Below are positions 17,832 through 27,291 of a stretch of DNA of 64,000 nucleotides, piece after piece (within the stretch, counting starts at the first letter, position 1; each line of letters begins with the position of its first letter). The stretch covers positions 682,001 to 746,000 of the forward strand of contig CAVSDW010000012.1 in the NCBI GenBank assembly GCA_963726665.1, in the 5' to 3' direction. This DNA is from RPQJ01 sp963726665 (lineage in GTDB: Bacteria > Pseudomonadota > Gammaproteobacteria > Steroidobacterales > Steroidobacteraceae). The notes below the pieces were generated by a model. It was given only the letters and a program-made list of their open reading frames with translations. It was not told the origin of the DNA and ran no database searches. The translations under genes were made by a program, and so were the position numbers.

Positions 17832-18984
17832 GCTGGTTCACCGCCACGATCCTGGCCCGGGGTATGAAGTTGAAGTCCGTCGCCGTTGCCTGCGTGTAGG
17901 CGCCCATCATGCGGCCGACGAGCAGGTCGCCGATCTGCAGCTCCGGCAGCGGGATGTCCTCGTGGATCACGTCGATGCTGTCGCAGGTCGGGCCCGCGAG
18001 AACGCAGGGGTGGCGCGGACCCTGGCGGTCGAGACAGTCCACGGGATAGAGCGCGTGGTCGTAGTGCTGGCCGCTGAACGAGCCGTATATGCCGTCGTCG
18101 AGGTAGTACCACCAGCGCCCCTCGCGCTGTGCCCGCCCGACCACGGCCGTGACGCAGGTGCCGGCCGACGCCGCGATGTAGCGTCCGGGCTCGGCGATCA
18201 CCTGCGTGCCCGGCGGCAGCGACTTGAGTTCGCGCCGGATCGGGCGGCAGAACTCGCGGATCTTCGGCGGCGCGCCCGCGTACGCGACCGGGAATCCGCC
18301 GCCGATGTCGAGCACGTCGAGGGCGTGCCCGTCGCGCCGTGCTTCGATCATGATTTCGCGGCAGGCGTCGATCGCCTCGACGTACTTCGTCGGATCCGCG
18401 ACCTGCGACCCGACGTGAAACGAGAGCCCCCGCACGCGCACGCCGAGCCCGCGCGCAACTTCGAGCATCTGGCGCGCCGCGGCCGGCTCACAACCGAACT
18501 TCCGGGACAGGTCCACGACTGCCGCCGGGTTCCGGAAGGACACCCGCAGCAGCACTTGCGCACGCCGGCGGTACTTGGCGAACTTGCGGATCTCGTCCGG
18601 ATTGTCGACGACGAACGTGCGGATGCCGAAGCGCAGGGCCGCGGCGATGTCGGCGTCACCCTTGATCGGGTGCGTGTGGATGCACCGTTCCGCGGGCACG
18701 CGCTCGGAACGTACCAGCTCGATCTCGCCGGTCGTGGCGACGTCGAAATTCGCGCCGAGGTCGCGCAGCGTCGCGACGACCGGCGCAAACGGCAGTGGCT
18801 TCAGCGCATAGTGGAGGCCGACACCGGGAAGAGCCGCGGACAGCGCCCGGTACTGCGAGCGGATCGCATTGCAGTCGATGACGAGCAGCGGCGTCCCGTG
18901 TCGCTTTGCAAGCCCGCGCAGGACCTGCGCCGTCACGCGGGACGACGGGCTGAGGCGCGACCCGGATTTCGCCTTGCGCGTCAC
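17806..18984 (-). CDS. Ornithine/lysine decarboxylase-like PLP enzyme (fold III)
   Basis: 392 residues. Alanine-racemase-type barrel with the PLP lysine in LHYALKPLPF, the HVGSQ segment, the glycine loop LDIGGGFPVAY, EPGRYIAASAG, and the C-terminal GPTCDSIDVI whose Cys-Asp pair is the ornithine decarboxylase signature. Predicted to decarboxylate ornithine (or lysine) to putrescine/cadaverine. Diaminopimelate decarboxylase is less likely given CDSID and the absence of the usual LysA C-terminal motifs. The 3' end overlaps the ComB-like gene. Confidence 0.85.
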   Translation of the reverse strand: MTRKAKSGSRLSPSSRVTAQVLRGLAKRHGTPLLVIDCNAIRSQYRALSAALPGVGLHYALKPLPFAPVVATLRDLGANFDVATTGEIELVRSERVPAERCIHTHPIKGDADIAAALRFGIRTFVVDNPDEIRKFAKYRRRAQVLLRVSFRNPAAVVDLSRKFGCEPAAARQMLEVARGLGVRVRGLSFHVGSQVADPTKYVEAIDACREIMIEARRDGHALDVLDIGGGFPVAYAGAPPKIREFCRPIRRELKSLPPGTQVIAEPGRYIAASAGTCVTAVVGRAQREGRWWYYLDDGIYGSFSGQHYDHALYPVDCLDRQGPRHPCVLAGPTCDSIDVIHEDIPLPELQIGDLLVGRMMGAYTQATATDFNFIPRARIVAVNQRGGRRRAN

Positions 18985-19018
18985 GACTCGATCGCGGCAG
19001 GGATGCCGCGGCGCGGGG

Positions 19019-20062
19019 TCATGGCTGTCCGATGCCGTCGCCGAACTCGGCGCGCAGCGCAGCGATGTCCGGGTCGACGGCCACGACGTTCTCCGCCGAG
19101 GCGGCCCGATGCAGCCGGTCCCGGACGGCGTCCCACGCCTCGCCCTCCGGTACCTGCTCGACCAGGATTTCCCGGGCGCCGGACCTGTCGAGCGTGCGCA
19201 GATTGACGTAGAGCTCCCGCGCGTAAACCTCGGCGCGTCGGCCGGCGTTCACCCATGTCATGTACTTGTTGGCCACGTTCGGCGGCTGCATCGCGAGCAC
19301 CGCCACCCGGCCACGCTCGGCGGTGAACTGTGCAACGACCTCCCCGAGCGTCGCACTCGTCACGATGCTGAGCGGCGTCGACGGCGCGTAGTGCTTTACG
19401 TCCGACCCGGGCACGCGCGGCGACTCCGCCTCGATTTTCCCTTCGACCTCCGGCACGACCGCACGCAGCTGCGTGAGGGTGATGGAGCCCGGACGCAACA
19501 CCCGCGGCACCGTGTCCACGCAGGAGACGATGGTGGACTCGAGCCCGATCTTGCAGTCACCGCCGTCGAGGATCACGCGCAGCGCGTCGCCGAATTCCTC
19601 GCGCACATGCTCTGCCCGGGTCGGGCTGACGTAGCCATACCTGTTCGCCGAGGGCGCGGCGATGCCACTGCCAAACGCCCGGAGCAGTTGCTGGGCGACC
19701 GGGTGCCCGGGGACGCGGATTGCCACCGTGTCCTGGCCCCCGGTGATTGCAAGGTCCACGGCAGGCGCCCGCCTCAGGACCAGGGTGAGTGGACCCGGCC
19801 AGAACTTGCCGGCGAGCGCGTGTGCCGCGGGCGGGACGGTCAGGGCCCAGCGCTCGAGCAACCTTGGATGATCGAGGTGCACGATCAGGGGATGGGTTGC
19901 GGGGCGACCCTTGAGTTCAAAGACACGGCGGACGGCGTCCGGATTCTGGGCGTCCGCGCCCAGGCCGTAGACCGTCTCGGTCGGAAAGGCGATGACCTCG
20001 CCCTCGCGCAACGCGTCCACGGCGCGGTCGATCTCTTCCTGCGGCAGGCGTGACATGACCAT
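19019..20062 (-). CDS. L-threonylcarbamoyladenylate synthase, Sua5 type
   Basis: 347 residues: YrdC/TsaC domain (~1-205) with AFPTETVYGLGADA, LKGRPATHPLIVH, WPGPLTLVL and SANRYGYVSPT, then a linker (GSDVKHYAPSTPL) and the C-terminal Sua5 Rossmann-like domain. It makes threonylcarbamoyl-AMP from Thr, bicarbonate and ATP for the t6A37 modification of tRNAs that read ANN codons. The two-domain Sua5 form is used here rather than short TsaC. The 216 bases upstream show no gene. Confidence 0.95.
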   Translation of the reverse strand: MVMSRLPQEEIDRAVDALREGEVIAFPTETVYGLGADAQNPDAVRRVFELKGRPATHPLIVHLDHPRLLERWALTVPPAAHALAGKFWPGPLTLVLRRAPAVDLAITGGQDTVAIRVPGHPVAQQLLRAFGSGIAAPSANRYGYVSPTRAEHVREEFGDALRVILDGGDCKIGLESTIVSCVDTVPRVLRPGSITLTQLRAVVPEVEGKIEAESPRVPGSDVKHYAPSTPLSIVTSATLGEVVAQFTAERGRVAVLAMQPPNVANKYMTWVNAGRRAEVYARELYVNLRTLDRSGAREILVEQVPEGEAWDAVRDRLHRAASAENVVAVDPDIAALRAEFGDGIGQP

Positions 20063-20278
20063 CGGGGAATGATAACGGATCCCCCGAATAGCGGTTTACC
20101 CCGCCGCAGGGCCAGGTCATCCCGCCACTGTGAGGCAGGTCGCGACCTTGGGCGACAAGCCCGTGACTTGCCAGGAGCTATCAAGATCGGGACCCCGGGC
20201 CTCCCGCAGAGGCCAGCCAGAGCGGCAGGCTTTCGTGGCGGCGCGCGACCCTGGCGCCGCGCGCATCAGGTCCGGCCG

Positions 20279-23087
20279 TCAGTCGAGCGCGACGCGCTGC
20301 CAGCCGTCCGCGGTTCGCTTCAGCTCGCTGGTCGGCCAGTAACGCAGGTCGAGCTTGAGCGTGACGACCTCGACCGTGCCGTTGTAGGACACGGTCTTGA
20401 GCCGCACGGGCGAGCGGTCGGGTCGCCCGCGGATCGCCGCGATGAACGAGTCGAGATCAGGCGTCGGGCGGCCATCCACCTCGACGATACGGCGTCCCGC
20501 GACGAGCCCGTAGCGGGTCGCGGGCGATCCGTAGTTGAAATAGGCGACGAACACGCCCTCGGGAGGAATGCCCCGCTGCGCGGACATGGCCCGGTGAGGC
20601 GCGTGCAGCACGGTTCCGGCCCAGAGCAGCAGGCGATCGATGTCGAGGCCGCCAAGCGCGACCGTCGCGACGTCGAAACGTGCCTCCTTCCCGTCGCGCA
20701 GCACCGTGAGCGAAACGGACGGCGACTGCGTGGCGAGCTCGACCTCGCGGAAGCGACTGACCGGCCGGCCGTTCACCGCGAGCAGCAGGTCGCCGGCGCG
20801 CAGGCTGACGGCGGCCGGCGATCCCGCGACCAGGCGGGTAACGCGCAGGACCTGGCGATGTGCGCCGCCCTCGTCCTCCAGCTTCGTCACCCAGGCCACG
20901 GATAAGCCGAGCTTGCGCGCCTCGACGATCGTCACCGTGTCGAACTCCGCCTCGAGCGAATACAGGGGCCGACCACCCTTCGCGGCCTCGACCGCCTCCT
21001 GGACGATGCCGGCCGGCATGCCTCGGCTCACCTGCGTCAGGTCATGGCCACCCTCGTAGGCGAAGCTCGACCAGAGCGCCTGAACGCGCCCGTCGTGGCC
21101 GACGATCACGCCGTCGAAATCAACCGGGCCGTTCACGAGCGTTGCGACCTCGAGGTTTGCCTCGCGGAATTGCAGCGTTCGCGACAGCGGAAATGCCACG
21201 TCGTCCACCGAGGCCACTGTCGTCGCGAGCGACTTGACCCTCGAATCCCCGGTGAGACCGACGACGGTCACGGCTTCCCCTGCCTCCAGCGGGCGTGGAT
21301 CCAAGCTGGTGGCGCGGATCGGGGTCCCATCGAGCAGCTTCGGATCGAAGGACACGATGGCCACGTTGTGCAGCGGGTGCACGTACTCGACCCGGCCCGG
21401 GACCTCGACAGACCCGCCGAAAGTCAGCCGTACGTCGCCGACGGCGACCGGCACGGTGTTGCGGTCCACGGCCACGAGGCCGCGCTCGGCGTCCACGAGG
21501 AGGCCCGTGCCGTGGTAGCTGCGCTCCGTCACTCCCGCGACCGAGAACGGCATGTCGAAATTGACCAGCACCAGCGACGGCGCGAGACGGTCGGCGAGCG
21601 CGTCCGACGTCTTCGCGAACGAGGTGCTCGCCGCAGCGGGCGTCGGCGCGGGCGGCGGTGGCGCGAGCGCGCTGCATGTCCAGTAACCCGCGACGTCGTC
21701 GCGAGTGCAGTCGAGCGCCGGGAACCATCGCCGGTCCATGCGCATGACACGGGTCGTGCTGCCCTTCGGGTCATCGATGGTCGTGTAACGCAGCGCAACC
21801 CGCGCGCCGTCCGGGAGGCCGGCGATCTCCCGCTCGAAGTCGTCGAGCGTATCGACCGGCGTGCCTGCGACGCTGCTCACGACGGCACCGCGCGGCACTC
21901 CAGCCGCACCGAGCGAGTACCCCGGGTTCGCGACGAATACCCCGCGCACCGGGGCATTCATGTGCCGTGCCATCTGGTACGACAGCCCGTGCACCACCGC
22001 GTCGCCGAACTCCAGGTACCGCGACGGCGTGATCGAATACAGGTCCTGCACCCTGAGTTTGCGCTCGAGCACGGCGCCACCACGCTCGACCTCGACGCGA
22101 ATCGTCTCTCCGACCGAGGAATCGAGCACCTCGGCCAACGGGTCGAAGGTCGCAATGAGCTTTCCGTTGACGCGAACCAGGATGTCGCCAGGCTGCAGTT
22201 CAGACTCCGCCGGCGACCCCGCCTGCACCTCGGAGACGACCAGCATGCCGGTGAGCCCAGGCGCCGCCTTGCGCGCCTCGGCCTCGGTCTTCGTCCGGAG
22301 TCCCAGCCGCACGAGTTCGTCGTAGGGCATGTAGTTGAAGATCGTCTGCAGCGTCCCGCGGGTGACCGGCTTGCCGGCACGGATGAGGTCGAGAGCACGC
22401 TGTACGCGGTCAAGCGGCAGGAAGAAGCTCGCCTGGGCATTGTTGCTGCCGCCCGCATTCAGCGCGACCACGTGCCCCTGGATGTCGATCACGGGCGAGC
22501 CGGAGGATCCGCCCGAGGTCCCCGAGGCGGCCTGGATGTAGAAGGTGTCGAAATCGTTGTATTTCCCGACGCCGTAGTCGGGGGCCGCGCGATCGAGTCG
22601 CGCAATGCGTCCCGGCGAGGATGGACAGCTGCTCGCCCGCGTCGTTGCCGAGGACGCGGATCTCGACACCCACGCGCGCGCCCGCAGGATCGAGCGGCAG
22701 TGCCGCAGGCTTCGCATAGCGCAGCTTCGACGGGTCGTAGCGGTAGAAGCCGAAGTCGTGCACCGGATCGCGGTACACCGGCTTGAGCTCCACTTCCTCG
22801 CGATTCTGGAACACGGCCGTCGCGACCACGGGCCCCGGGGTCACGACGTGGCGATTGGTCAGGATGATGCCGCGCTCGGCGTCCACGACGAAACCGGTGG
22901 CCTGGCTCGACTCGTTCCACTCGGTGTCGAACGCTCGCGCCTGGTCGATCTCGATGGTGACCACCGAGGGCGCCACGCGCGACAGCGTCTTGTCCCAGGC
23001 CGGCGTCTCCGCGCCCGCCGCAGCCTGCACGAACGCCACGCAGGCGAGCGCCAGCAGCGCAATCGCCCGCGAGCGGACCGTGTTCAC
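20279..23087 (-). CDS. Nma111/Deg7-like double-HtrA serine protease, frameshifted
   Basis: About 935 residues after repair of one extra base near 22607, where GTGA-started frame (from 23087) passes to the long downstream frame. Order: signal peptide (1-~26), protease domain with catalytic His80 (LTNRHVV), Asp111 (VHDFGF) and Ser195 (SGGSSGSPV), PDZ domains, then a second protease-like domain that lacks the triad (GLVAVDRNTVPVAVGDVRL in place of the His motif) and more PDZ domains. Segments such as ATGFVVDAERGIILTNRHVV, YRDPVHDFGF and LGNDAGEQLSILAG are near identical in kind to yeast Nma111 and plant Deg7. Expected periplasmic. GTG 23087 overlaps the kinase stop as GTGA. Confidence 0.88.
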
Positions 23088-24016
23088 AGCGCGCGACCGA
23101 AGGCGGTACGGAACCGGTTGCGGAACTCGTCCATCGTGAATGAGTGCGATTGGGTGCCGGAGTGCGCGATCTTGATCGCGCCCATGAGCGAGGCGATCCT
23201 GCCGGTGGTCTCCCAGTCGAGGCCGTTCATGAGGCCGAAGATGAGACCCGCGCGGTACGCGTCGCCGCAGCCCGTGGGATCGACGAGGGCCTCCGGCGCC
23301 ACCGTCGGGATGTGGTGCTCGCGCCCGCCGGCGTGGATGACGCTGCCGTCCGCGCCCCTGGTGACGACGAGCGCGCGGACGCGGCTCGCGATCTCGCGAT
23401 GGGAAAGCCCGGTGCGCTCCGACAGGAGCTGTCCCTCGTAGTCGTTCACTGCAACCCACGTCGACTTGCCGATGAAATCAAGCAGTTCCGCGCCGTCGAA
23501 CATCGGCAACCCCTGGCCCGGGTCGAAAAGCATCGGGATCCCGGCCTCCGCAAACTGCGCGGCGTGCCGAACCATTCCCTCGCGCCCGTCCGGGGCGACG
23601 AGACCGAGCGTGCAGCTGGTGACCTGTGAGACATGGTTCAGGTGCGATTGGTTCATCGCACCCGGGTGGAATGCCGTGATCTGGTTGTCATCGAGGTCGG
23701 TGGTGATGAACGCCTGCGCGGTGAACTCGCCCTCGACCACCCGGATCTGCGACACGTCCACCGAGCGCTCGCGCAGCCACCGTTCGTACGGACCGAAGTC
23801 GTGCCCGACGGTCGCCATCGGCACGCCCGAGCCGCCGAGCAGTCCGAGGTTGTAGGCGATGTTTCCCGCGCAGCCGCCGAAGTTGCGCCGCATGCTGGGC
23901 ACGAGGAACGAGACGTTCAGCAGGTGGATGCGGTCGGGAAGGATGTGGTCCCGGAACCTGCCGGGAAACACCATCACCGTGTCGAACGCGACCGACCCGC
24001 AGATGAGCGCCGTCAC
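23084..24016 (-). CDS. PfkB family carbohydrate/nucleoside kinase
   Basis: About 310 residues. Ribokinase fold with RNFGGCAGNIAYNLGLLGG (N-terminal PfkB signature), the lid region, and the C-terminal signature DPTGCGDAYRAGLIFGLMNG with the catalytic Asp. The arrangement resembles bacterial adenosine kinase/PfkB proteins; the phosphate acceptor cannot be fixed. I chose GTG 24016 because it overlaps the gcvPB stop as GTGA and has GGAAGG upstream; another GTG lies at 24028. The next gene again starts with a GTGA overlap. Confidence 0.85.
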   Translation of the reverse strand: MTALICGSVAFDTVMVFPGRFRDHILPDRIHLLNVSFLVPSMRRNFGGCAGNIAYNLGLLGGSGVPMATVGHDFGPYERWLRERSVDVSQIRVVEGEFTAQAFITTDLDDNQITAFHPGAMNQSHLNHVSQVTSCTLGLVAPDGREGMVRHAAQFAEAGIPMLFDPGQGLPMFDGAELLDFIGKSTWVAVNDYEGQLLSERTGLSHREIASRVRALVVTRGADGSVIHAGGREHHIPTVAPEALVDPTGCGDAYRAGLIFGLMNGLDWETTGRIASLMGAIKIAHSGTQSHSFTMDEFRNRFRTAFGRAL

Positions 24017-25467
24017 GCCGCCTTCCACGCGAGGTCGAGCTGCTTGGCGGCGCGCACGTCGTCGAGCCGGCGGACCGGCAGCGTATACGGTGCGCCCTTC
24101 AGCTTTTCAGGATCGGTCTTTGCCTCCTCGCGGATTGCGGTCATCGCAGCGACGAACGCATCGAGTTCCTGCTTCGACTCGGTCTCGGTGGGCTCGATGA
24201 GCAGGCACTCCGGCACCAGCAGCGGGAAATAGGTCGTCGGCGCGTGGAATCCGTAGTCGAGCAGCCGCTTCGCGAAGTCCATCGCCGTCGTGCCGTACTC
24301 GCGAGCCTCGTGCCTGAGCGTGACGATGAACTCGTGACCGGCGCGCCGCTCGGGGTAGGCGAGCTCGAAGCCCGCGGCAGCGAGGCGTCTCATGAGGTAG
24401 TTCGAGTTGAGCGTGGCGAACTCGGAGACCCGGCTCATGCCGTCGCGGCCGAGCATGCGCATGTAGACGTACGCCCGCAGCAGCACGCCCGTGTTGCCCA
24501 TGAACGCCGACAGGCGGCCGATGGTCTGGGGCAGGTCGCGTTCGTCCAGCCAGCGGTAGCGTTCGCCCTCGCGGCCGACCAGCGGCACCGGCATGAACGG
24601 CAGCAGTCGCTCGCCCACGCCCACCGCACCCGAACCCGGGCCGCCGCCGCCGTGCGGGGTCGAGAACGTCTTGTGCAGGTTCATGTGGATGACGTCGAAA
24701 TCCATGTCACCCGGCCGGACCTTGCCCAGGATCGCGTTCAGGTTTGCGCCGTCGTAGTACAGGAGCCCGCCCGCCTCGTGCACGATGCCGGCGACTTCGG
24801 TGATTCGCCTCTCGAAGACGCCGAGCGTCGACGGGTTCGTGAGCATGATGCCTGCAGTGCGCGGGCCCACCACCGCGCGCAGCGCCGCGAGGTCGATGTC
24901 GCCGTTCGGCAGCGAGGCGATCTCCTTGACCGTGCAGCCGCACATGGTCGCGGTCGCGGGATTCGTGCCGTGCGCAGCATCGGGCACGATGATCTCGGTG
25001 CGCTCGAGGTCGTTCCTCGACAGGTGATAGGCGCGGATCATCGCCACGCCCGCGAACTCGCCCTGCGCGCCCGCCATGGGCGTGAGCGACACGCCGCGCA
25101 TGCCGGTGACTTCCTTCAGCATCTCCTGCAGTTCGTACAGGCACTGCAGGATGCCCTGCCCCGTCGCCTCGGGTGCGAGGGGGTGCCGGGACAGGAATTC
25201 CGGCAGCATCGCGTACTGGTTGCACGCGCGCGGGTTGTATTTCATCGTGCACGACCCGAGCGGGTAGAAGTGCGTGTCGATCGAAAAGTTGAGCTTGGAC
25301 AGCCGCGTGAAGTGACGCACCGCCTGCAGCTCCGAGACCTCGGGCAGCACGGGCGGCCGGCGGCGGCGCAGCGCCTCCGGGATCGCGGGCGACGAGTCCT
25401 CGAGCGGATACTGTGCCTCGGCGCTGCGGCCGGGGACGGAGAGTTCGAATATGAGTTTCTCGAGCAT
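24013..25467 (-). CDS. gcvPB: Glycine dehydrogenase (decarboxylating) subunit 2
   Basis: 484 residues, the C-terminal half-enzyme of the two-subunit P-protein. It carries the PLP lysine in MNLHKTFSTPHGGGGPGSG. The N-terminus MLEKLIFELSVPGR and FSIDTHFYPLGSCTMKYNPR are typical of GcvPB. With GcvPA it decarboxylates glycine and passes the aminomethyl group to lipoyl-GcvH. The frame is open far upstream through gcvPA, but ATG 25467, eight bases after the gcvPA stop, fits the family start. Confidence 0.96.
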   Translation of the reverse strand: MLEKLIFELSVPGRSAEAQYPLEDSSPAIPEALRRRRPPVLPEVSELQAVRHFTRLSKLNFSIDTHFYPLGSCTMKYNPRACNQYAMLPEFLSRHPLAPEATGQGILQCLYELQEMLKEVTGMRGVSLTPMAGAQGEFAGVAMIRAYHLSRNDLERTEIIVPDAAHGTNPATATMCGCTVKEIASLPNGDIDLAALRAVVGPRTAGIMLTNPSTLGVFERRITEVAGIVHEAGGLLYYDGANLNAILGKVRPGDMDFDVIHMNLHKTFSTPHGGGGPGSGAVGVGERLLPFMPVPLVGREGERYRWLDERDLPQTIGRLSAFMGNTGVLLRAYVYMRMLGRDGMSRVSEFATLNSNYLMRRLAAAGFELAYPERRAGHEFIVTLRHEAREYGTTAMDFAKRLLDYGFHAPTTYFPLLVPECLLIEPTETESKQELDAFVAAMTAIREEAKTDPEKLKGAPYTLPVRRLDDVRAAKQLDLAWKAA

Positions 25468-25475
25468 GTCGGTTC

Positions 25476-26858
25476 TCACGCGGCGGTTGCGGCGCCGGCG
25501 CCGGTCATGATTTCGCGGAGCGCCCGCGAGTAGGTTTCGATGTCCTCCGCGGTGCGCGTCTCGGTGGCGCACACCAGCAGCGCGTTGCCGAGCGCCGGGT
25601 AGTCGGCACTCGCATCGAAGCCGCCGACGATGCCGCGTTTCGCCAGCGCGTCGAGCACGCCGCGCACCGGCCGGTCGAGGACCAGCAAGGCCTCGTGGAA
25701 GCGCGGCCTGTCGAAGGCAAGGCGCACGCCGGGCACCCGGGTCAGAGCCTCGACCAGCGCTGCGCTGCGCTCCATGCACGACGAGGCCACCTGCGCGAGG
25801 CCGTGGGGCCCGACCAGCGACATGTAGATCGTCGCGGCCGTGACCAGCAGGCCCTGGTTGGTGCAGATGTTCGAGGTCGCCTTGCTGCGACGGATGTGCT
25901 GCTCGCGCGCCTGGAGCGTGAGCGTGTAGCCGGTCTTCCCTTCGAGGTCCACGGTCCGGCCGATGATCCGTCCCGGCATCTGCCGGATGTGCTCCATGCG
26001 CGTCGTCATGAAGCCGAAGTACGGTCCGCCGGACGACAGCGGCACGCCGAGCGGCTGGCCTTCGCCGCAGACGATGTCCGCGCCGCGCGCACCCCATTCG
26101 CCCGGCGGCTTCAGCACCGCGAGCGAGGTCGGGTTCACCACCGCGATCACCAGCATGCCCATCTCGTGGGCACGGTCGGTGAGCGCGTCCACGTCCTCGA
26201 GCGTGCCGAAGAAATTCGGCTGCTGGATGACGAGCGCCGTGACGTCCTGGCCGCGATAGCGCTCGAGGCCCTCCGCCGGCGTGTGGCCGCCGCGGTCGTC
26301 GTAGGACAGGAGCTCGAAAGCGAGCCGCTGGTTGCCCGCGACCGCCTTCACGACGTCCCGATACCTGGGATTGAGCGCGACCGGCAGGAGGATGCGCGCC
26401 GACTTCGACTTGCGGTGCGCCCGCACGGCCATGAGACAGGCCTCGCCGAGCGCCGTCGCGCCGTCGTAGAGCGAGGCGTTCGACGCATCCATGCCCGTGA
26501 GGCTCGTCATCATCGACTGGTATTCGTACAGGAGCTGCAGCGTGCCCTGGCTCGCCTCGGCCTGGTATGGCGTGTACGCGCTGTAGAACTCGCCGCGCGA
26601 GACGATGGCCCACACCGCCGCCGGCACGTGGTGCTCATAGGCGCCGGCGCCGATGAAGTTGAGCGGTCGGCCGTCGCGCGCTGCACGCTCGGTCATCAAC
26701 CGCCCGATCTGCATTTCGGAAGCCGCCGGCGGGACGCCTTTCAACTCGCCGCAGCGCAGGGCTGCGGGAATCTCGTCGAACAGCGCCTCGGTGCCTGGCG
26801 CGCCGATCGCGGCCAGCATGTCGCGGATGTCGTCCGCGGTGTGCGGGATGAAGGGCAT
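25476..26858 (-). CDS. gcvPA: Glycine dehydrogenase (decarboxylating) subunit 1
   Basis: 460 residues, the N-terminal half of the P-protein. MPFIPHTADDIRDMLAAIG, FIGAGAYEHHVPAAVW, YTPYQAEASQGTLQLLYEYQ and MDASNASLYDGATALGEA are hallmark segments. It pairs with GcvPB to form the active alpha2beta2 enzyme. The split form contrasts with the single-chain GcvP of E. coli. It lies 15 bases after gcvH. Confidence 0.96.
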   Translation of the reverse strand: MPFIPHTADDIRDMLAAIGAPGTEALFDEIPAALRCGELKGVPPAASEMQIGRLMTERAARDGRPLNFIGAGAYEHHVPAAVWAIVSRGEFYSAYTPYQAEASQGTLQLLYEYQSMMTSLTGMDASNASLYDGATALGEACLMAVRAHRKSKSARILLPVALNPRYRDVVKAVAGNQRLAFELLSYDDRGGHTPAEGLERYRGQDVTALVIQQPNFFGTLEDVDALTDRAHEMGMLVIAVVNPTSLAVLKPPGEWGARGADIVCGEGQPLGVPLSSGGPYFGFMTTRMEHIRQMPGRIIGRTVDLEGKTGYTLTLQAREQHIRRSKATSNICTNQGLLVTAATIYMSLVGPHGLAQVASSCMERSAALVEALTRVPGVRLAFDRPRFHEALLVLDRPVRGVLDALAKRGIVGGFDASADYPALGNALLVCATETRTAEDIETYSRALREIMTGAGAATAA

Positions 26859-26873
26859 GGTCTCACTCGTGCT

Positions 26874-27269
26874 TCAGTGGGTTTCCGCCGCCAGGGCCGC
26901 CTCGTAAGCCGCGGCATCGAGCAGCGCCGCGAACTGCGACTTGTCGTCCGGCCGGACGCGCATGAGCCAGCCCGCGCCATAGGGATCCTGGTTGATGAGT
27001 TCCGGCTGGCCACCGAGGTCGGCGTTCGCCGCCACGACCTCCCCGCTCACCGGGCTGTAGACATCGGAGGCCGCCTTGACCGACTCGACGACCGCGCATG
27101 CCTCGCCCGCGGAGATGCGGCGGCCCGCCTCCGGCACCTCGGCGAAGACCAGGTCGCCGAGCGCCTGCTGGGCGTGGTCGGAAATGCCGATGGTGATCGT
27201 GCCGTCGGCCTCCAGGCGGGCCCACTCGTGCGACTTCATGTAACGCAGGTCGGAGGGAACGTTGCTCAT
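26874..27269 (-). CDS. gcvH: Glycine cleavage system H protein
   Basis: 131 residues. The lipoylation site is in AVVESVKAASDVYSPVSG, preceded by the usual GISDHAQQALGDLVFAEVPE. It shuttles the aminomethyl group between P- and T-proteins and NADH/lipoamide dehydrogenase. The frame runs upstream to 27380 inside gcvT, but ATG 27269 (MSNVPSDLRYMKSHEW) is the family start, 22 bases after the gcvT stop. Confidence 0.97.
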   Translation of the reverse strand: MSNVPSDLRYMKSHEWARLEADGTITIGISDHAQQALGDLVFAEVPEAGRRISAGEACAVVESVKAASDVYSPVSGEVVAANADLGGQPELINQDPYGAGWLMRVRPDDKSQFAALLDAAAYEAALAAETH

Positions 27270-27291
27270 GGCGTACTCCAGGAAGAATGAT

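Noticed and set aside
21480..21560. Second active protease domain in the double-HtrA protein
   Set aside because: The region aligns in layout with a protease domain but has DRNTVPV in place of the His motif and no GxSG; it matches the inactive half of Nma111/Deg7.
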